NCBI GenBank assembly: GCA_019775845.1
Contig: JADQAV010000022.1
Span: 944,830 to 1,008,829 of the forward strand
DNA from: Myrmaecium sp. VS I D KN 1
Lineage: Eukaryota > Ascomycota > Dothideomycetes > Valsariales > Valsariaceae
DNA: 64,000 bases
Direction: 5' to 3'
A program made the translations under genes and the position numbers. This document shows, piece by piece, positions 10,701 through 21,371 of this stretch. Below the pieces are notes generated by a model. That model searched no databases, was not told the origin of the DNA, and was given only the letters and a program-made list of their open reading frames with translations. Within the stretch, counting starts at the first letter, position 1; each line of letters begins with the position of its first letter.

Positions 10701-11562
10701 CTCGCGTTCTGGGACTCATCAAGCGTCAAATCAGCCACTAGACAGACGGGGAGGCACCAAGTCCCAGATGCTTCCTGTGACTGGCCTCGCCCGCCTATCC
10801 GTATCCCCCCAGCCGTCTCGCAGCCGCAATTCCAGCCTCTCCTCTCGTCGCTCGAGCATCCAAGAAACCCAACGTCACTGGAGCATTTCCGATACCACGC
10901 GACCGCGCAGCCTCAGTCGGGGCCGCGACAAGCCCGTCTACGCCGGCCCGGGCGGCATCTCTCCCTCCGATATCGCCCACATCCGCGCGCTCCTCCTCTC
11001 CACCGGCATCAAAGCGCACGAGATCCGCTGCCGCGCCACGCGGCCTCGGGACGAACCGCCGCCGTTCCTGCGCCGGGCCGCGGACACGGCGGGCGCGCGG
11101 CTGATCACGGTCAGCCGGAAGGAGGAGCACGTGCTCGCGGCGCGGATCCTGAGCAAGGACCTGGAAGTCACGACGAAGCGGGTGCGGGAGGCCGTGCGGG
11201 CGTTCCAGGACGAGACGACGGAAGAGCTGCGGAGGGAGATTGAGGGGTTGCGGCGGAAGGTGGAGGCGGAGGGGGCGCTGAGTCCGCGGACGCATGCGTT
11301 GGCCGATCAGGCGGATGAGATGACGGGGATGCTGAGTGGGGATGCGCCGAGGAGGGTGAACGAGTTGAACGAGCGGATTGCGGGGATGGTTCGGGGAAGG
11401 CGAAGGCGGATGAGATGGTTGAGGAGACTGGGGTGGGCGGTGGTGGAATGGTGGATGGTGGGCGTGCTATGGTGGGTCTGGGCGGTGGTGGTGCTGATCC
11501 GGATCGTATTGGGGATGCTGAGGGGCGTAGGCAGGGCGGTCAAGTGGATTCTGTGGCTGTAA
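7759..11562 (+). CDS. Large unrecognised protein with a hydrophobic C-terminal anchor
   Basis: One uninterrupted 1,267-codon frame whose ATG sits in a good context (CAGCCATGG). I cannot assign a family. Most of it is Ser/Arg/Lys-rich low-complexity sequence with many SR, RS and SP dipeptides, likely disordered and phosphorylated. Three denser, conserved-looking parts stand out. One is a helical stretch at about 291-325. The second is a block at about 367-475 (PYNPLQYIRNRRVR, then LDWIWSPADLLADAYWLEQG). The third is a C-terminal part from about 1067 (ISPSDIAHIRALLL), followed by coiled-coil-like helices. The last 45 residues form a Trp-rich hydrophobic segment (about 1224-1257) ending with basic residues, which suggests a tail anchor. 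I infer a cytoplasmic scaffold held to a membrane by its C-terminus. There is no intron over 3.8 kb. Confidence 0.85.
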   Translation: MANRPTSSDPRWSLKSRSSTHSQRSPPRIEVGESSRQPSIPSSSLYDGSHETGSQHSSRYSVFSGSTDADALSDEKLREEMGEKEDEETKRLRRRRRSGRKSAGGFLLDGPFGTLQTTAGLVDHSNKGISEGSTGQHSGKGDQEPSFPHSQEFVPSNDGVEELQVFKNRKEADRTAEEENATAQPVIDPTQIVHMALNLSESRRRNLSAGQLVAPAIPAGRRTASAAQPTGIMPLQGNFQSYAAGGNLRQYLNQQRQISRNLSPHTPRSSTNSRQTSASGPSLGTQEPLPYDYQFSSATLVRRDKARAAIELSIEYMRLLQFLPPLKPDALLLENSSFTTTGIPGTANVQLSRFPSYAQHRSELGRPYNPLQYIRNRRVRLRERRPLNPDSEEFEDVARVRNWVDSVERKSKEPDYRNGDRVLLPPYVSHLPDGNEERPEAQATKKPTRPRLDWIWSPADLLADAYWLEQGDNKTVIEDSQGRRIFEPKKPPSYRSPRSSKDIIRSSKEFFRDSDKRRNSHNEGGLSAPSEAHSGDESDAGSDRGRKRRLIPSILRDDGSRHRKKHSWNISKTRSSSRDSLSSSDESYSSSRKKQRRKKRLSLDTENIGPLERHVEEMLEQEASKEKPPSSAIVSPDTPDKWGVSHTALQSSTGGERDKANSTDTSKGRAEKSALSSPQLKHLPHAARGQREEAEPRSSYEDLDSTAPTTPVFGAFAPSIGIDLSPPVSRRYSFKEKEKSKRSRLGLFKSDREREHHDSTEDEGGKAGQQTIDETVGSPSKTSRTNPVKHMLHRKNESVNSLSGRPDSRGRKESKDIKEPSSSVSRFFRAGRLGEIVRTEGGKVQDFIFRRDPPSDQSDAESEKAPAATNNGADTDTDDDTAEQARPPAQRSQTLQDIGYTRSDLPSFKPTGSLESGPGDDDHILRQQISRRSEGTSSRFNRLKPPSIDVTAATSTTDRGRQAKASSKPPALDPEDNNLSLSRSGTHQASNQPLDRRGGTKSQMLPVTGLARLSVSPQPSRSRNSSLSSRRSSIQETQRHWSISDTTRPRSLSRGRDKPVYAGPGGISPSDIAHIRALLLSTGIKAHEIRCRATRPRDEPPPFLRRAADTAGARLITVSRKEEHVLAARILSKDLEVTTKRVREAVRAFQDETTEELRREIEGLRRKVEAEGALSPRTHALADQADEMTGMLSGDAPRRVNELNERIAGMVRGRRRRMRWLRRLGWAVVEWWMVGVLWWVWAVVVLIRIVLGMLRGVGRAVKWILWL

Positions 11563-12366
11563 GGGTTGCGGATGTGAGACATTCTACGGTCCGCACCCGT
11601 TCTCCTTTCTCTTCATTTCTTCTTCTTCTTGTGGCCTACGTGCCCTTTTTCTTCTTCCGATATTCCTTGTAGTCCTTGGCTTGGCGCGGAGTTTACTTCC
11701 TGGATCGACGGGCATTCGGAATCGGCTGGGCATACAGGGCGCTTTTGCTGTACTATATCTGCGGGCATCGTCAGCCTTGCGGTTTTTTTCTCTTGTTTAT
11801 TGGGCGATTGGAATATCCTGGTTCATAGGCATGGCTTGCCCGATACTCGACAGTAATTTCCTTTGTCAAACATTTGCTCGTGATACTTGGAAAAAAGATC
11901 TAGGACGATGGCGAAAGACTTTCGAAGGTCTGGTCTTTAATCTGTATACATATGTATATATATATACTTAGTGTAGCTCTATGTAGGTCAATGATATAGA
12001 GAAGGATCATCAGCGAGCCCGGATTTCAGTGAATACTCGATACTGGAAATAGCCGAGGATTGCAGTAATACACGGAGAAAGATAACTAACGGAGTCCCCT
12101 CAAGCTCTCGCATGCTGGGATCACCGACCTCAACGGTCACAAACCTGTGAAGGGGGAAGGCTGAGTGACGGTCGTCTCTTACCAAACAGGGCTTAGCGGC
12201 ACTTGAACGCGACCGCGTCCCACGCGTCCCCGGATGGCCCAAGCTCCGCCAATTCCGCGTCCCTTATCGCCGCCATCCGCTCGGGGACATTTTGGAACCT
12301 CAGCTGGAGACAGCATCCTCACTTGACCCTCCGTTCCGGACTGTACCCTTCCACCTCGCGCACAAG
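11563..12366. other. Intergenic between the anchored protein and MSH6
   Basis: About 800 bp holding the 3' flank of the upstream gene, a short AT run at 11943-11970 and the MSH6 promoter. No coding frame is supported. Confidence 0.6.
12222..12227 (+). promoter_or_regulatory. MCB-type element (ACGCGT) upstream of MSH6
   Basis: A perfect MluI cell-cycle box lies 140 bp upstream of the MSH6 ATG. In yeasts MSH6 is a G1/S gene driven by MBF through this motif. The hexamer also occurs elsewhere in the window outside likely promoters, so the match could be chance. Confidence 0.4.
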
Positions 12367-15300
12367 ATGGGTCGTGGCATCGAAGGGAACGAAGTGTCGA
12401 CGCCGCGGGCGCCCCCCAAGTTGAAGAAGCAGAGCAGCTCCGTCCAGTCGAACAAGGGCCAGCGGTCCATCCTGGGCTTCTTCCAGAAATCCAGTCCCGC
12501 CGCTCAATCCTCACCGGCGGCCGCGGACGCGGACAAGACGCCGACGGCGGCATCGACGATCCGCAAGCAGTCTCTTGCTCGGCCGCCCTCGTCGAGCTTG
12601 ACGCCCGTACCAAGCAGTGACCCCGTCGCCCCATCCAGCCCGCTGTACGGTAGACATGAGACGGTGAAGGGGAACGATAAAGAGAACGGTCAATCTCCAC
12701 CGACCGCTGCCCAGGTTACCGAGGCTGACGGTGAAGTAGCAGTCGACGGAGCGGCGACCGCTAGTCCCTCCAGAAAGGTAGGCTGCTCGGACACGTGTGG
12801 CGGTACGTTGGCTCACGATGACTGCAGGCGCGACGAAAAGTGAATTATGCCGAATCCGACGCTGAAGACGACGACGATGATGTTTTCCAGCCAATATCCG
12901 CCAATGCGGCTAAGTCACGAGCGTCGAAGCGCAGGAGAGTCGCGCCGGACGACTCCGACTCGGACGAGTTCGCGCTGGAGGAGGGCATGGAGGAGGCAAT
13001 GCAAGACGAAGGTGAGGTCAAACCATGCTGGGCTCTTTGGATTGCTACTAATTGATGTTGCAGATATGGACGACTTCATTGTCCCGGATGACTCTGACGA
13101 GGAACTGGTCTCCAAGAAGCGGAAGCGTCCCTCTGCAGCACAGGGCCGAAAGAAGATGGCATCTTCGCCACCAGTCAAGCCACCTTCCGAGCCAGATGTG
13201 GATATGGACATGGATCTACCTACGACATCGACAGCGCAGCAATGGGCATATGACCCGGAAAACCCACAACGTATCAATCCGCGCGTTTCCCCAGTCAAGA
13301 GCAAGAAGACCAACGGCGAAGTCAAGAAGCAGAAGGCACACATGAGCGAACCTGAGCAGCGGTATCCGTGGCTCGCAAATATACTCGACAAGGATCGAAA
13401 CCCACCGGGTCATCCCGACTACGATCCTCGCACATTATACATTCCCCCGATGGCGTGGGCTAAGTTTTCTCCGTTCGAGAAGCAGTATTGGGAGATCAAG
13501 CAAAACTTTTGGGACACCATCGTCTTCTTCAAGAAGGGCAAGTTTTACGAGCTGTACGAGAATGATGCGACGATCGGTCATCAGCTATTCGACCTGAAGC
13601 TCACCGACCGTGTGAACATGCGGATGGTGGGCGTTCCGGAAGCTTCCTTGGACACCTGGGCCGCGCAGTTTGTGGCCAAAGGGTTTAAGATTGCGCGCGT
13701 TGATCAGATGGAGTCGGCACTGGCGAAGGAAATGCGCGAGCGAGGCGGCAAGACTCCAACAAAACCTGCGAAAGAGGACAAGGTCATTCGAAGAGAACTT
13801 GCGTCAGTGTTGACGGCGGGCACTTTGGTTGATACCGGAATGCTTCAGGATGACATGTCGACCTACTGTGTTGCCATCAAGGTATGTGGGTGTGTTACAT
13901 GCGGGCGGGATCAGTGTCTAACACTCTACAGGAAGTCGAGCAGGACGGTCTGCCAGCGTTTGGCATCGCTTTCGTAGACACGGCAACTGCGCAATTCCAG
14001 CTCTGCGAGTTTGTGGACGACGCCGAGATGACCAAGTTCGAGACGTTTGTCGCGCAGACGAGGCCGGGCGAGCTGTTGCTGGAGAAGTCATGCATCTCCG
14101 CGAAAGCGTTGCGCATCCTGAAGAACAACACCAGCCCAACCACGCTGTGGAACTACCTCAAGCCTGGCAAGGAGTTCTGGGCGGCGGACATCACCTGTCG
14201 CGAGATCGATGCGAGTGCATACTTCGTCTCCCCCGACCGCGATAACGCGGAGGCATGGCCGCAGGTTCTACGGGAAGCGAAGGAGAAGGAGCTGGCCATG
14301 TCTGCGCTGGGCGCGTTGATCCAGTATCTCCGCACGCTCAAGATCGAGAGGGACCTCGTCACGCTTGGCAACTTTGCGTGGTACGATCCGATCAGGAAGG
14401 CGACCAGTCTGGTCTTGGACGGCCAGAGCTTGATCAACCTCGAGATCTTTGCCAACTCGTTCGACGGATCCAGCGATGGCACTCTATTCGCGATGCTCAA
14501 CCGGTGCGTCACGCCCTTTGGCAAGCGCATGCTCAAGCAGTGGGTCTGCCACCCATTGGCGGACGCGCGGAAGATCAACGCACGTCTTGACGCCGTCGAT
14601 GCGCTTTTAGCCGATCCCTCGGTAATGGACAACTTCACGTCCTGTCTGAGCAAGCTGCCTGACTTGGAGAGGCTGATCTCGCGGGTCCACGCCGGCCGAT
14701 GCAAGGCGCAGGACTTTGTCAAGGTGCTGGAAGGCTTCGAGCAGATCGATTACACCATGAGCCTGCTGAAGCAGTTCGGCTCGGGAGACGGGGTTCTTGG
14801 GCAGCTGATCTCCGGGATGCCTGACCTGGCGAAGTCTCTGAAGGGTTGGAAGGACGCGTTTGACCGGAAGCAGGCGAAAGAGGAGAACATCCTCGTTCCC
14901 GAACCGGGCGTCGAGGAAGATTTCGACGAAAGCCAGGCGAGCATCGAGCAGTGTCTCAAGGACCTGGACGACCTCCTCAAGCAGGTCCGGCGCGACCTGG
15001 GCTCGACAGCGATCGTCTACCGCGACAACGGGAAGGAGATCTACCAGCTCGAGGTGCCGATCAAGATCAAGAACGTGCCGAAGAGCTGGGATCAGATGTC
15101 GGCGACGGCCAAGGTGAAGCGGTATTACACGCCGGAGCTGCGCAAGCTGGTGCGGAACCTGCAGGAGGCGCAGGAGACGCACGGGCAGATCCTCCGAGAG
15201 GTGGCCAGCCGGTTCTTCGCCCGGTTCGACGAGGAGTACGGCACCTGGCTGGCGGCGGTGAAGACGATCGCGCAGCTGGACTGCCTGATCAGCCTGGCCA

Positions 15301-16250
15301 AGGCGTCGGCCTCGCTGGGCCAGCCGAGCTGCCGGCCGACCTTCGTCGACGATGACGAGCGGGGGCGGTCCGTGATCGAGTTCACGGAGCTCCGACACCC
15401 GTGCATGCTCGCCACCGTGGCGGACTTCATCCCGAACGACATCCAGCTCGGCGGCGAGGGGGGGGCCAACATCGGCCTGCTGACGGGGGCGAACGCGGCG
15501 GGCAAGTCGACGATCCTCCGGATGACGTGCGTGGCGGTGATCCTCGCGCAGGTGGGCTGCCACCTGCCGTGCGCGTCGGCGCGGCTGACGCCGGTGGACC
15601 GGATCCTGAGCCGGCTCGGGGCGCAGGACCGCATCTTCGCGGCGCAGTCGACCTTCCTGGTCGAGCTGGCGGAGACGCGACGGATGCTGGCGGAGGCCGG
15701 CCCGCGCAGCCTCGTCATCCTCGACGAGCTCGGCCGGGGCACGAGCAGCCGGGACGGGGCCGCGGTCGCCGAGGCCGTCCTCCACCACCTCGCCACCCAC
15801 GTCGGCTGCCTCGGCTTCTTCGCGACGCACTACCGGGCCCTGGCCGTGGGGCCGTTCGCGGCCCACCCGGCCGTCCGCCCCCAGCGCATGGCCGTCCGCG
15901 TCGACGGCCCCGCCCGCCGGCTCACCTTCCTCTACCGCCTCGAGCCCGGCGTCGCCGAGGGCAGCTTCGGCATGCACTGCGCGGCCATGTGCGGCATCCC
16001 CGCCGCCGTCGTCGAGCGCGCCGAGGTCGCCGCCCGCGCGTGGGAGCACACGGGCCGTCGGCTGCGGGAGAGCGGCATGGGTGAGGAGGAGGAGAAAGGG
16101 AAGAAGGAGAGCAGCGGCAGGGCGTCGCCGCCGCTGCCGTTGGGCTTCCTGAGCGATATTGCGTGGGTGTTGCGCGAAGGATGTAGTGAGGACGGCGGGG
16201 TCGGCGAGCGTGGGCTGGAGGTCCTGCGGCGGGCGATCGAGGCGTGGTAG
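12367..16250 (+). CDS. msh6: DNA mismatch repair ATPase MSH6
   Basis: MSH6 pairs with MSH2 as MutS-alpha, which recognises base mismatches and small loops in the nucleus. Exons are 12367-12777, 12828-13011, 13064-13881 and 13932-16250. The introns are 50-52 nt and all phases agree, giving 1,243 aa. A PCNA-binding box (QRSILGFF) lies near the N-terminus, followed by an acidic/basic disordered linker. The mismatch-wedge motif is F359-x-E361 in KFYELYE. Then come the connector, lever and clamp regions, Walker A (GANAAGKST, 990-998; the ANAAG variant is usual in fungal MSH6), Walker B (LVILDE, 1065-1070), and the signature GRGTSSRDG with the later ATHY. I start at 12367, the first ATG; the frame is open further 5' but without ATG. 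GC content and G/C-ending codons rise steeply in the last 1 kb. Confidence 0.98.
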
Positions 16251-16573
16251 AGTGTCTAAACAGTGGGATCGCTGCTGCTGGTTGTTTTTGCTGATTCGAG
16301 GGGAAGGAAAAAGAGACGAAACGGGAAGGATGTGGACGTGGGAAGTGCTGTGTTAACCATCCTCCCCCAACCCCCTTTTTGCTTTGAATAGGTCGTTGGC
16401 TTTCAGTTTCTTTTGCGCTGTCGCTTTTTCTCTTTTTTCGGTCAACCCTGCAGCAAGCAAGCAAGCATTTTGGAAAACGTGGAATAGAAGGGATTCTTCG
16501 GTTCCCAAATATTCTTTTCTCAGCCTATCTTGCTAATAGCAATGAATTCCATTCATTCAGTCAATCCCCCCTT
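16251..16573. other. Convergent 3' flanks of MSH6 and the GH36 gene
   Basis: 323 bp between two converging stop codons, with T-rich and C-rich runs. It presumably holds both polyadenylation regions. No gene is seen. Confidence 0.6.
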
Positions 16574-19500
16574 TCACACCCGAAAAACAACCTCCACCTC
16601 CACCTCATTACTCCCCCACCCCCCATCCCCACCATCCATCTCCGCCCCCCACCACCCCTCCACATCCACCTCCACCACCCTTTCCCTCCCATCCACACGC
16701 ACCCACTCCCACCCGACCGCCCGGCCCGCCACCGCAACCAAGACACTCGCCCTCACATCCCGCCGCCGGTCTAGATCGCCGACCCAGACCCCCCACCGCC
16801 CGAGCGCTTTGAGGGTGACGTGCAGGTGGACGGTGGGCGCGGTGGCCGGCGGAGTGGGGAGGACGAGGGCGGAGCGCGCGCCCAGCGTGCCCGCCGCGCC
16901 GGTCAGCTTGTCGATCAGGCCGAGGGGGGCGAGGGAGAAGGTTTTGGTGCGGTTCCCTCCATCGTCGGCGGAGCAGGGGATGGTGTGTTCGAAGACCGGG
17001 TGCGCGGTGAGGATCTCCCAGGCCGGTTTGTCCGGGGATGGGGCGTGCAGGAGGGGGTGGGGGTGGAGGTGGATGAGGGCGTGATGTTGATGGTCGCGAC
17101 GACCCGGGACGAAGGGCGCGGAGACGCGGCCGTTGGTGTAGGCGCGCAGGACGTAGGCTTGCGCCGCCGTGCCGCCGTGCTGGAGGCCCGGGAAGGCGGC
17201 TGGGTCGTCGAGGGGGAGGAGCTCGGTGCATGGGTGCGGGGTGGTGTTGAAGAGGCCGAGGAGCGGGGTGCCCGGGATCTGCGGGCTGCTGGAGAGGTTG
17301 GCGAAAGTGGAGAGCTTGAGCAGCCGGGGTTGGTCGAAGGCGGTGTAGGGCTCGGTGGTGGTGGCGGGTAGGCTGGGCCGGAGGAGGACGGCGGAACGGG
17401 CGGAACGGGGGGAGCGGGCGGTCATGGCGCGGAGCAGGGCCGGGTCGTGGTGGCCGGGGACGTCGGTGATGGCGACGGGACCGCCGGAGAGGCAGCGGGC
17501 GGCGGCGTGGAAGGCGGCCCAGGCGTGGCGGGTCTGGAACATGTCCCAGTCCGGCAGGACGTTCAGGCGGGCGGTGAAGCAGGCGACGGCGGCGTTGCAG
17601 AAGACGTGCCAGGCGTGCGAGGCCGGCACGGCGGGGAAGAAGTCGTCCGAGTTGCGGAGGACGAACCGGGGCCGGCCCGGCGGCAGCTGCGACCGGAAGA
17701 TGAGCGGCGGCGCCAGCGACATGCACGAGATCATCCGCCCGGCCAGGTGGCGGAGGCCCGCCACCAGCCAGCCGTCCTGGTACGCCGCCACCAGCCGCTG
17801 CCGGTCGGGCGCCTCCGCCAGCTCGTCCAGGAAGAACTGGGCGTCCGTCTTGACGGCGTCGACGCCGGCATCGGCCAGGAAGCGGTAGAAGTCGTCGTAC
17901 AGCCGGGCGGCCTGCGCGCCATCGACAACGTGGAAGGTCCCGCCCGCCACCCCGTCCTTCTTCCGCACCGCCACCGTCCCGTACTCCTTGGCGATCTTGC
18001 CGTCGGGTGCGATGCCGCCCCAGTAGCCCAGCTGAGGGGGAGGAGAAAGGTCAGTATATGCAATATCATAGATATACTTACGGTCAGAAGATTAGATGAT
18101 ACTCACCAACGCATGCCACACCGCCACATGTCTCACGTTCCCAAACCGCTCCCGGATCGTAGTCACAGCATGCTTGAGGCCATGCGGGAAGCCCTGCCGA
18201 TTCGCCTCGAACTCGACCCAGCCGCGTTGGAACTGGCCGGCGCCCTCGTTGTCCTAGGTCGTCGTATAGGAGGATCAGCCATCATCATCATCATCATCAT
18301 CATCCTCGCCACCACGAGAACAAGTGAAAGAAAGGGACGTGAAAAGGAAAAAAAATTCACCCACCAAACTCTGCCAATTATCATCCACGATCAAATTCGC
18401 GACCCGCACCCCCTCGCGCTCCAAGCTCGCCAGCGCCTCCAGGATCCGCTCCTCCGTCAACCGCTGGCCCAAGCCATTCCACGTACAATACGTCAACCCA
18501 TCCGTCCACTCCTCATACCACTCCCCCTTCACCGTTCCCCCTCCCTCTACATCCTCCCCTCCCACCCCTCCCAACCCTCCCACCATCCCACCACCAACCA
18601 CCCTCCTCGCCGCATAAACCGCGGCCTCCACCGCCACCTCATACGACCCCGCAACCGCAACCAGCACCGTGACCTCCCGCTCCTCCACCCCATCATTCCA
18701 CCCCTCAACCAGCACACCCCCCTGCCCATCACCCGTCAACACCCCCACCACCCCACCCGCCTCACTCAACGCCAGCAACACCACGCTCCGCCCCTCCCCC
18801 TCCGCCCCACCGCGCTCAAACCCCACCAGCACCGCCTCCTTATCCGGGTCGAAGTACCCACGGCAGCCGCCGTGCCTGGGCGCGAGCCAGGGCGCCCAGA
18901 GCCGGACGAGCGCGGTCCAGCGGCCGGCCGCGGCGACGGGGCCGAGCGGGTGGCGGGCGTGGCCGGGCTGTGTGCCCTGCTTGCCGGCACCCGGGATGGG
19001 CCCGTGGAGGACGTAGACGGATGTACCCGGGATGTCGGCGGGGTGGTAGGGGGTGCTGGTGATGGAGGGGGAGAGGGAGGGGAGGTAGGTGGTGATGGGG
19101 GGGTAGGTGAAGGTGGCGGGGGTGGGGAAGAGGAGTGTGCCGTCGTTGGTGTTGGTGCTGGTGCTGTGGGAGGAGGACCAGAGCCAGGTGGTGGTGTGGG
19201 CGGGGCGGAATTTGATGGTGAAGGAGGTTGGATGGTGGGAGCCCTGGGGCCGGGGAAGGCTGCCGGTGAAGAAGTTGTGGTGGGTGGTGGGGGTGTAGGT
19301 GTAGAACTACCGTGAGGATAAGGGGGAAGGGGAGGTTAGCTTTTATCCGTTCGTGATTCTTTTTTCCTTTTCTTTTTTTGTCTACTGGCTCTTGTCCCTT
19401 TGACGGACATTCCCCGCGTTGATGACCGGGACGGGGAAAGAAGCAGAGAAGAAGGCAAAATCAAACTCACAATATCAGACTTCTGCTGCTCAGCAGACAA

Positions 19501-19951
19501 TGCACGGAGGGGAAGCTCCTCCCATCGGTCGCGGTCGTGATGGTTATGCCAGAGGTGGACCTCCCACCCGTTCCGCTCCTCTTCCTCCTTCGTCTTCGAC
19601 GGATCGGCGGCGAGGGTCTCGAGCAGCACCGTGAACGTGATCTATGTCAATTTTTTCCCCTTCTGTTTTAGTCACCTATTTCTTGTTTTCCTTTTTTGCT
19701 TTTTCTACTACTTTGTTTTGAATGTTTCCTTTGGACTTCCGTCCTATGAAGTGGACGGTGATGCGGTGTGGGGTGGTGAGGCTGGGGTATGGGTATGGGT
19801 ATGGGTATGTGCAGATGGAGATGGAATGGGAATGGGTGTGATGGACTGTTGCTGTACTACTGCTGTTCCCACTACGACTCACCGATTCTGCCTCGATCGG
19901 CACGACGGTGGGCATCCCAAGCGGTGGGCTGGAGATGATTTGGGCGTGCAT
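16574..19951 (-). CDS. Raffinose-synthase-like glycoside hydrolase (GH36, Sip1 type)
   Basis: Members of this family hydrolyse or transfer alpha-galactosyl groups of raffinose-type sugars. Exons are 19951-19883, 19641-19471, 19306-18365, 18253-18107 and 18031-16574. Phases agree throughout, giving 928 aa, normal for fungal members. Across the exon 3/4 junction the protein reads DDNWQSL-DNEG and across exon 4/5 VWHALLGYWGG, both family hallmarks. The catalytic nucleophile is expected at D506 (VKTDAQFF) and the acid/base at D604 or D606 (DWDMFQT), followed by GGPVAITDVPG. No signal peptide is visible, so the enzyme is probably intracellular. The gene is extremely GC-rich with C/G-ending codons. 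Intron 1 is unusually long (241 nt) and intron 3 carries an ATC repeat. I chose the ATG at 19951; a second in-frame ATG lies 12 codons on. Confidence 0.93.
18281..18304 (+). repeat. (ATC)8 microsatellite in a GH36 intron
   Basis: Perfect trinucleotide run inside the 111-nt intron 3 of the GH36 gene. It is non-coding and likely variable in length between strains. Confidence 0.9.
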
Positions 19952-21371
19952 GCTTGTTTGGTGTGATTGCTGCTGTTGCTACTGCCGGTAGTACGATGGT
20001 GGGATGGCCGTCGGCGAATACTGTAGGAAGAGTGAACAAGTGGTAGCAGTGGTTATAGATGTTAGGTACTATGTATAGGACGCTGTTAGGGGGGGGGGGG
20101 GGATGAGATGGAGGGATGAATGCAGTGATTGATTATAGTATGTTTCTCACGAGGGTGGCATTGGGAAGGAAGGAAGACGAGAATGAAGTAAGGTAGTTGC
20201 ACGACGAGTGGAAGAAGGAGAGATGGAGGATATGAATAAGAGAGTGTAAGTTATAATTTATACCCAAGAGTTTTGGATCACCGCGTACGGACCACCCCTA
20301 ACGTTTATTACTTTCGTGAACGTTTTGAAAGATAGATTAATAATAGCAGACTGCTAGCTAAGTAAGGTAGATACTTGTATAGAAATATATTATATCTATT
20401 AGAATAGACCTCCTTTGATATAAATAACTATCAGAATGTTCTTCCGCGTGGAAATGCCGCCGTTTTTGGCAGGCGCGCAGCCGTCAGATCAGGCGGCGTT
20501 TCCCCGCACGCGGGGTCGACCTCGCCTCAGGCATCAGTCTGCTCTCTCACGGCCACCGCCTTCCTGAGATGGTTTCCATTCACCCGCTCACCGCCCGCCA
20601 GAAACATCAACACCAAGTCTTGTCCGAGCGGCCAGGAGAGAGCCTGCCAACTACACAAGTACATTAGGTACCCTGAATCCCCCCGCCCCGTGCAGGCCAG
20701 ATCTAAACCCTACGTCGTCCTCGTCTCGTTAGCGTCTGCAGTACATATATATATATATTGAAGACTCCTTCTCGCCCGCTCCTTGGGCCGAGATTCCATG
20801 AGCGAGCTCAAGTCTTCACCAGTCTCTTGGCCCCCTCCTATCTTTTCACACCCTCTCTGTTGTCCCCTGGTACCGCTGCAGGAGCGTATCAGTCGCACAC
20901 GTTCGACGCCTCTGGGCCGTCTCCTTTGCAGTAGTTTGAGGGTCCTGCTTCATAGTCATGGACTGTTCACCAAGTAGGCCTTGTTGGGCGTGGCAGCGTC
21001 GCAACATCCAGCGCAACAGAAGCAGCTCGATCGTATCACCATACCGCTCTCTATAGCTACTGGAATATGTGTCGAGTCGGCATCTCCCTATTTCCGCCTT
21101 TGACTTGCCCTAAATACTGCTGATCACCCCCCCAGGCATCAAATTCTTTCACAGCCTCGAATACACAAGAAGATACATTTCGATAGCATTCTTTCATTGT
21201 AGATGGAGCAAAGACCCAGTTCCGGACCGTTCTCACCAGCATCAGAGTATCGGATAGGATCCATTGCGGGAAGTCACGATCAACATCTGATGAGTAAGTA
21301 TAAACACTTCTTCTTCTTGTGATCACATCTCGCTCAATGACTTAAAGAGTTGCTAGTACAGTCTAAGATAC
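19952..21371. other. Intergenic, 1.4 kb
   Basis: Upstream of the GH36 gene and downstream of the RidA-like gene. It contains a 14-G homopolymer at 20089-20102 and an AT-rich stretch at about 20240-20445 that differs sharply from its surroundings. No gene is supported. Confidence 0.6.
20089..20102 (+). repeat. Poly-G tract (14 G)
   Basis: Homopolymer run in intergenic DNA upstream of the GH36 gene. Its exact length is prone to sequencing error. Confidence 0.85.

Noticed and set aside
14607-16049. A 480-codon minus-strand open frame
   Set aside because: Antisense to MSH6; Arg/Ala/Leu-rich shadow of a GC-rich coding strand.
17447-19315. A 622-codon plus-strand open frame
   Set aside because: It is antisense to the GH36 gene, whose exons and catalytic motifs are clear; the GC-rich third positions of that gene keep the opposite strand open.
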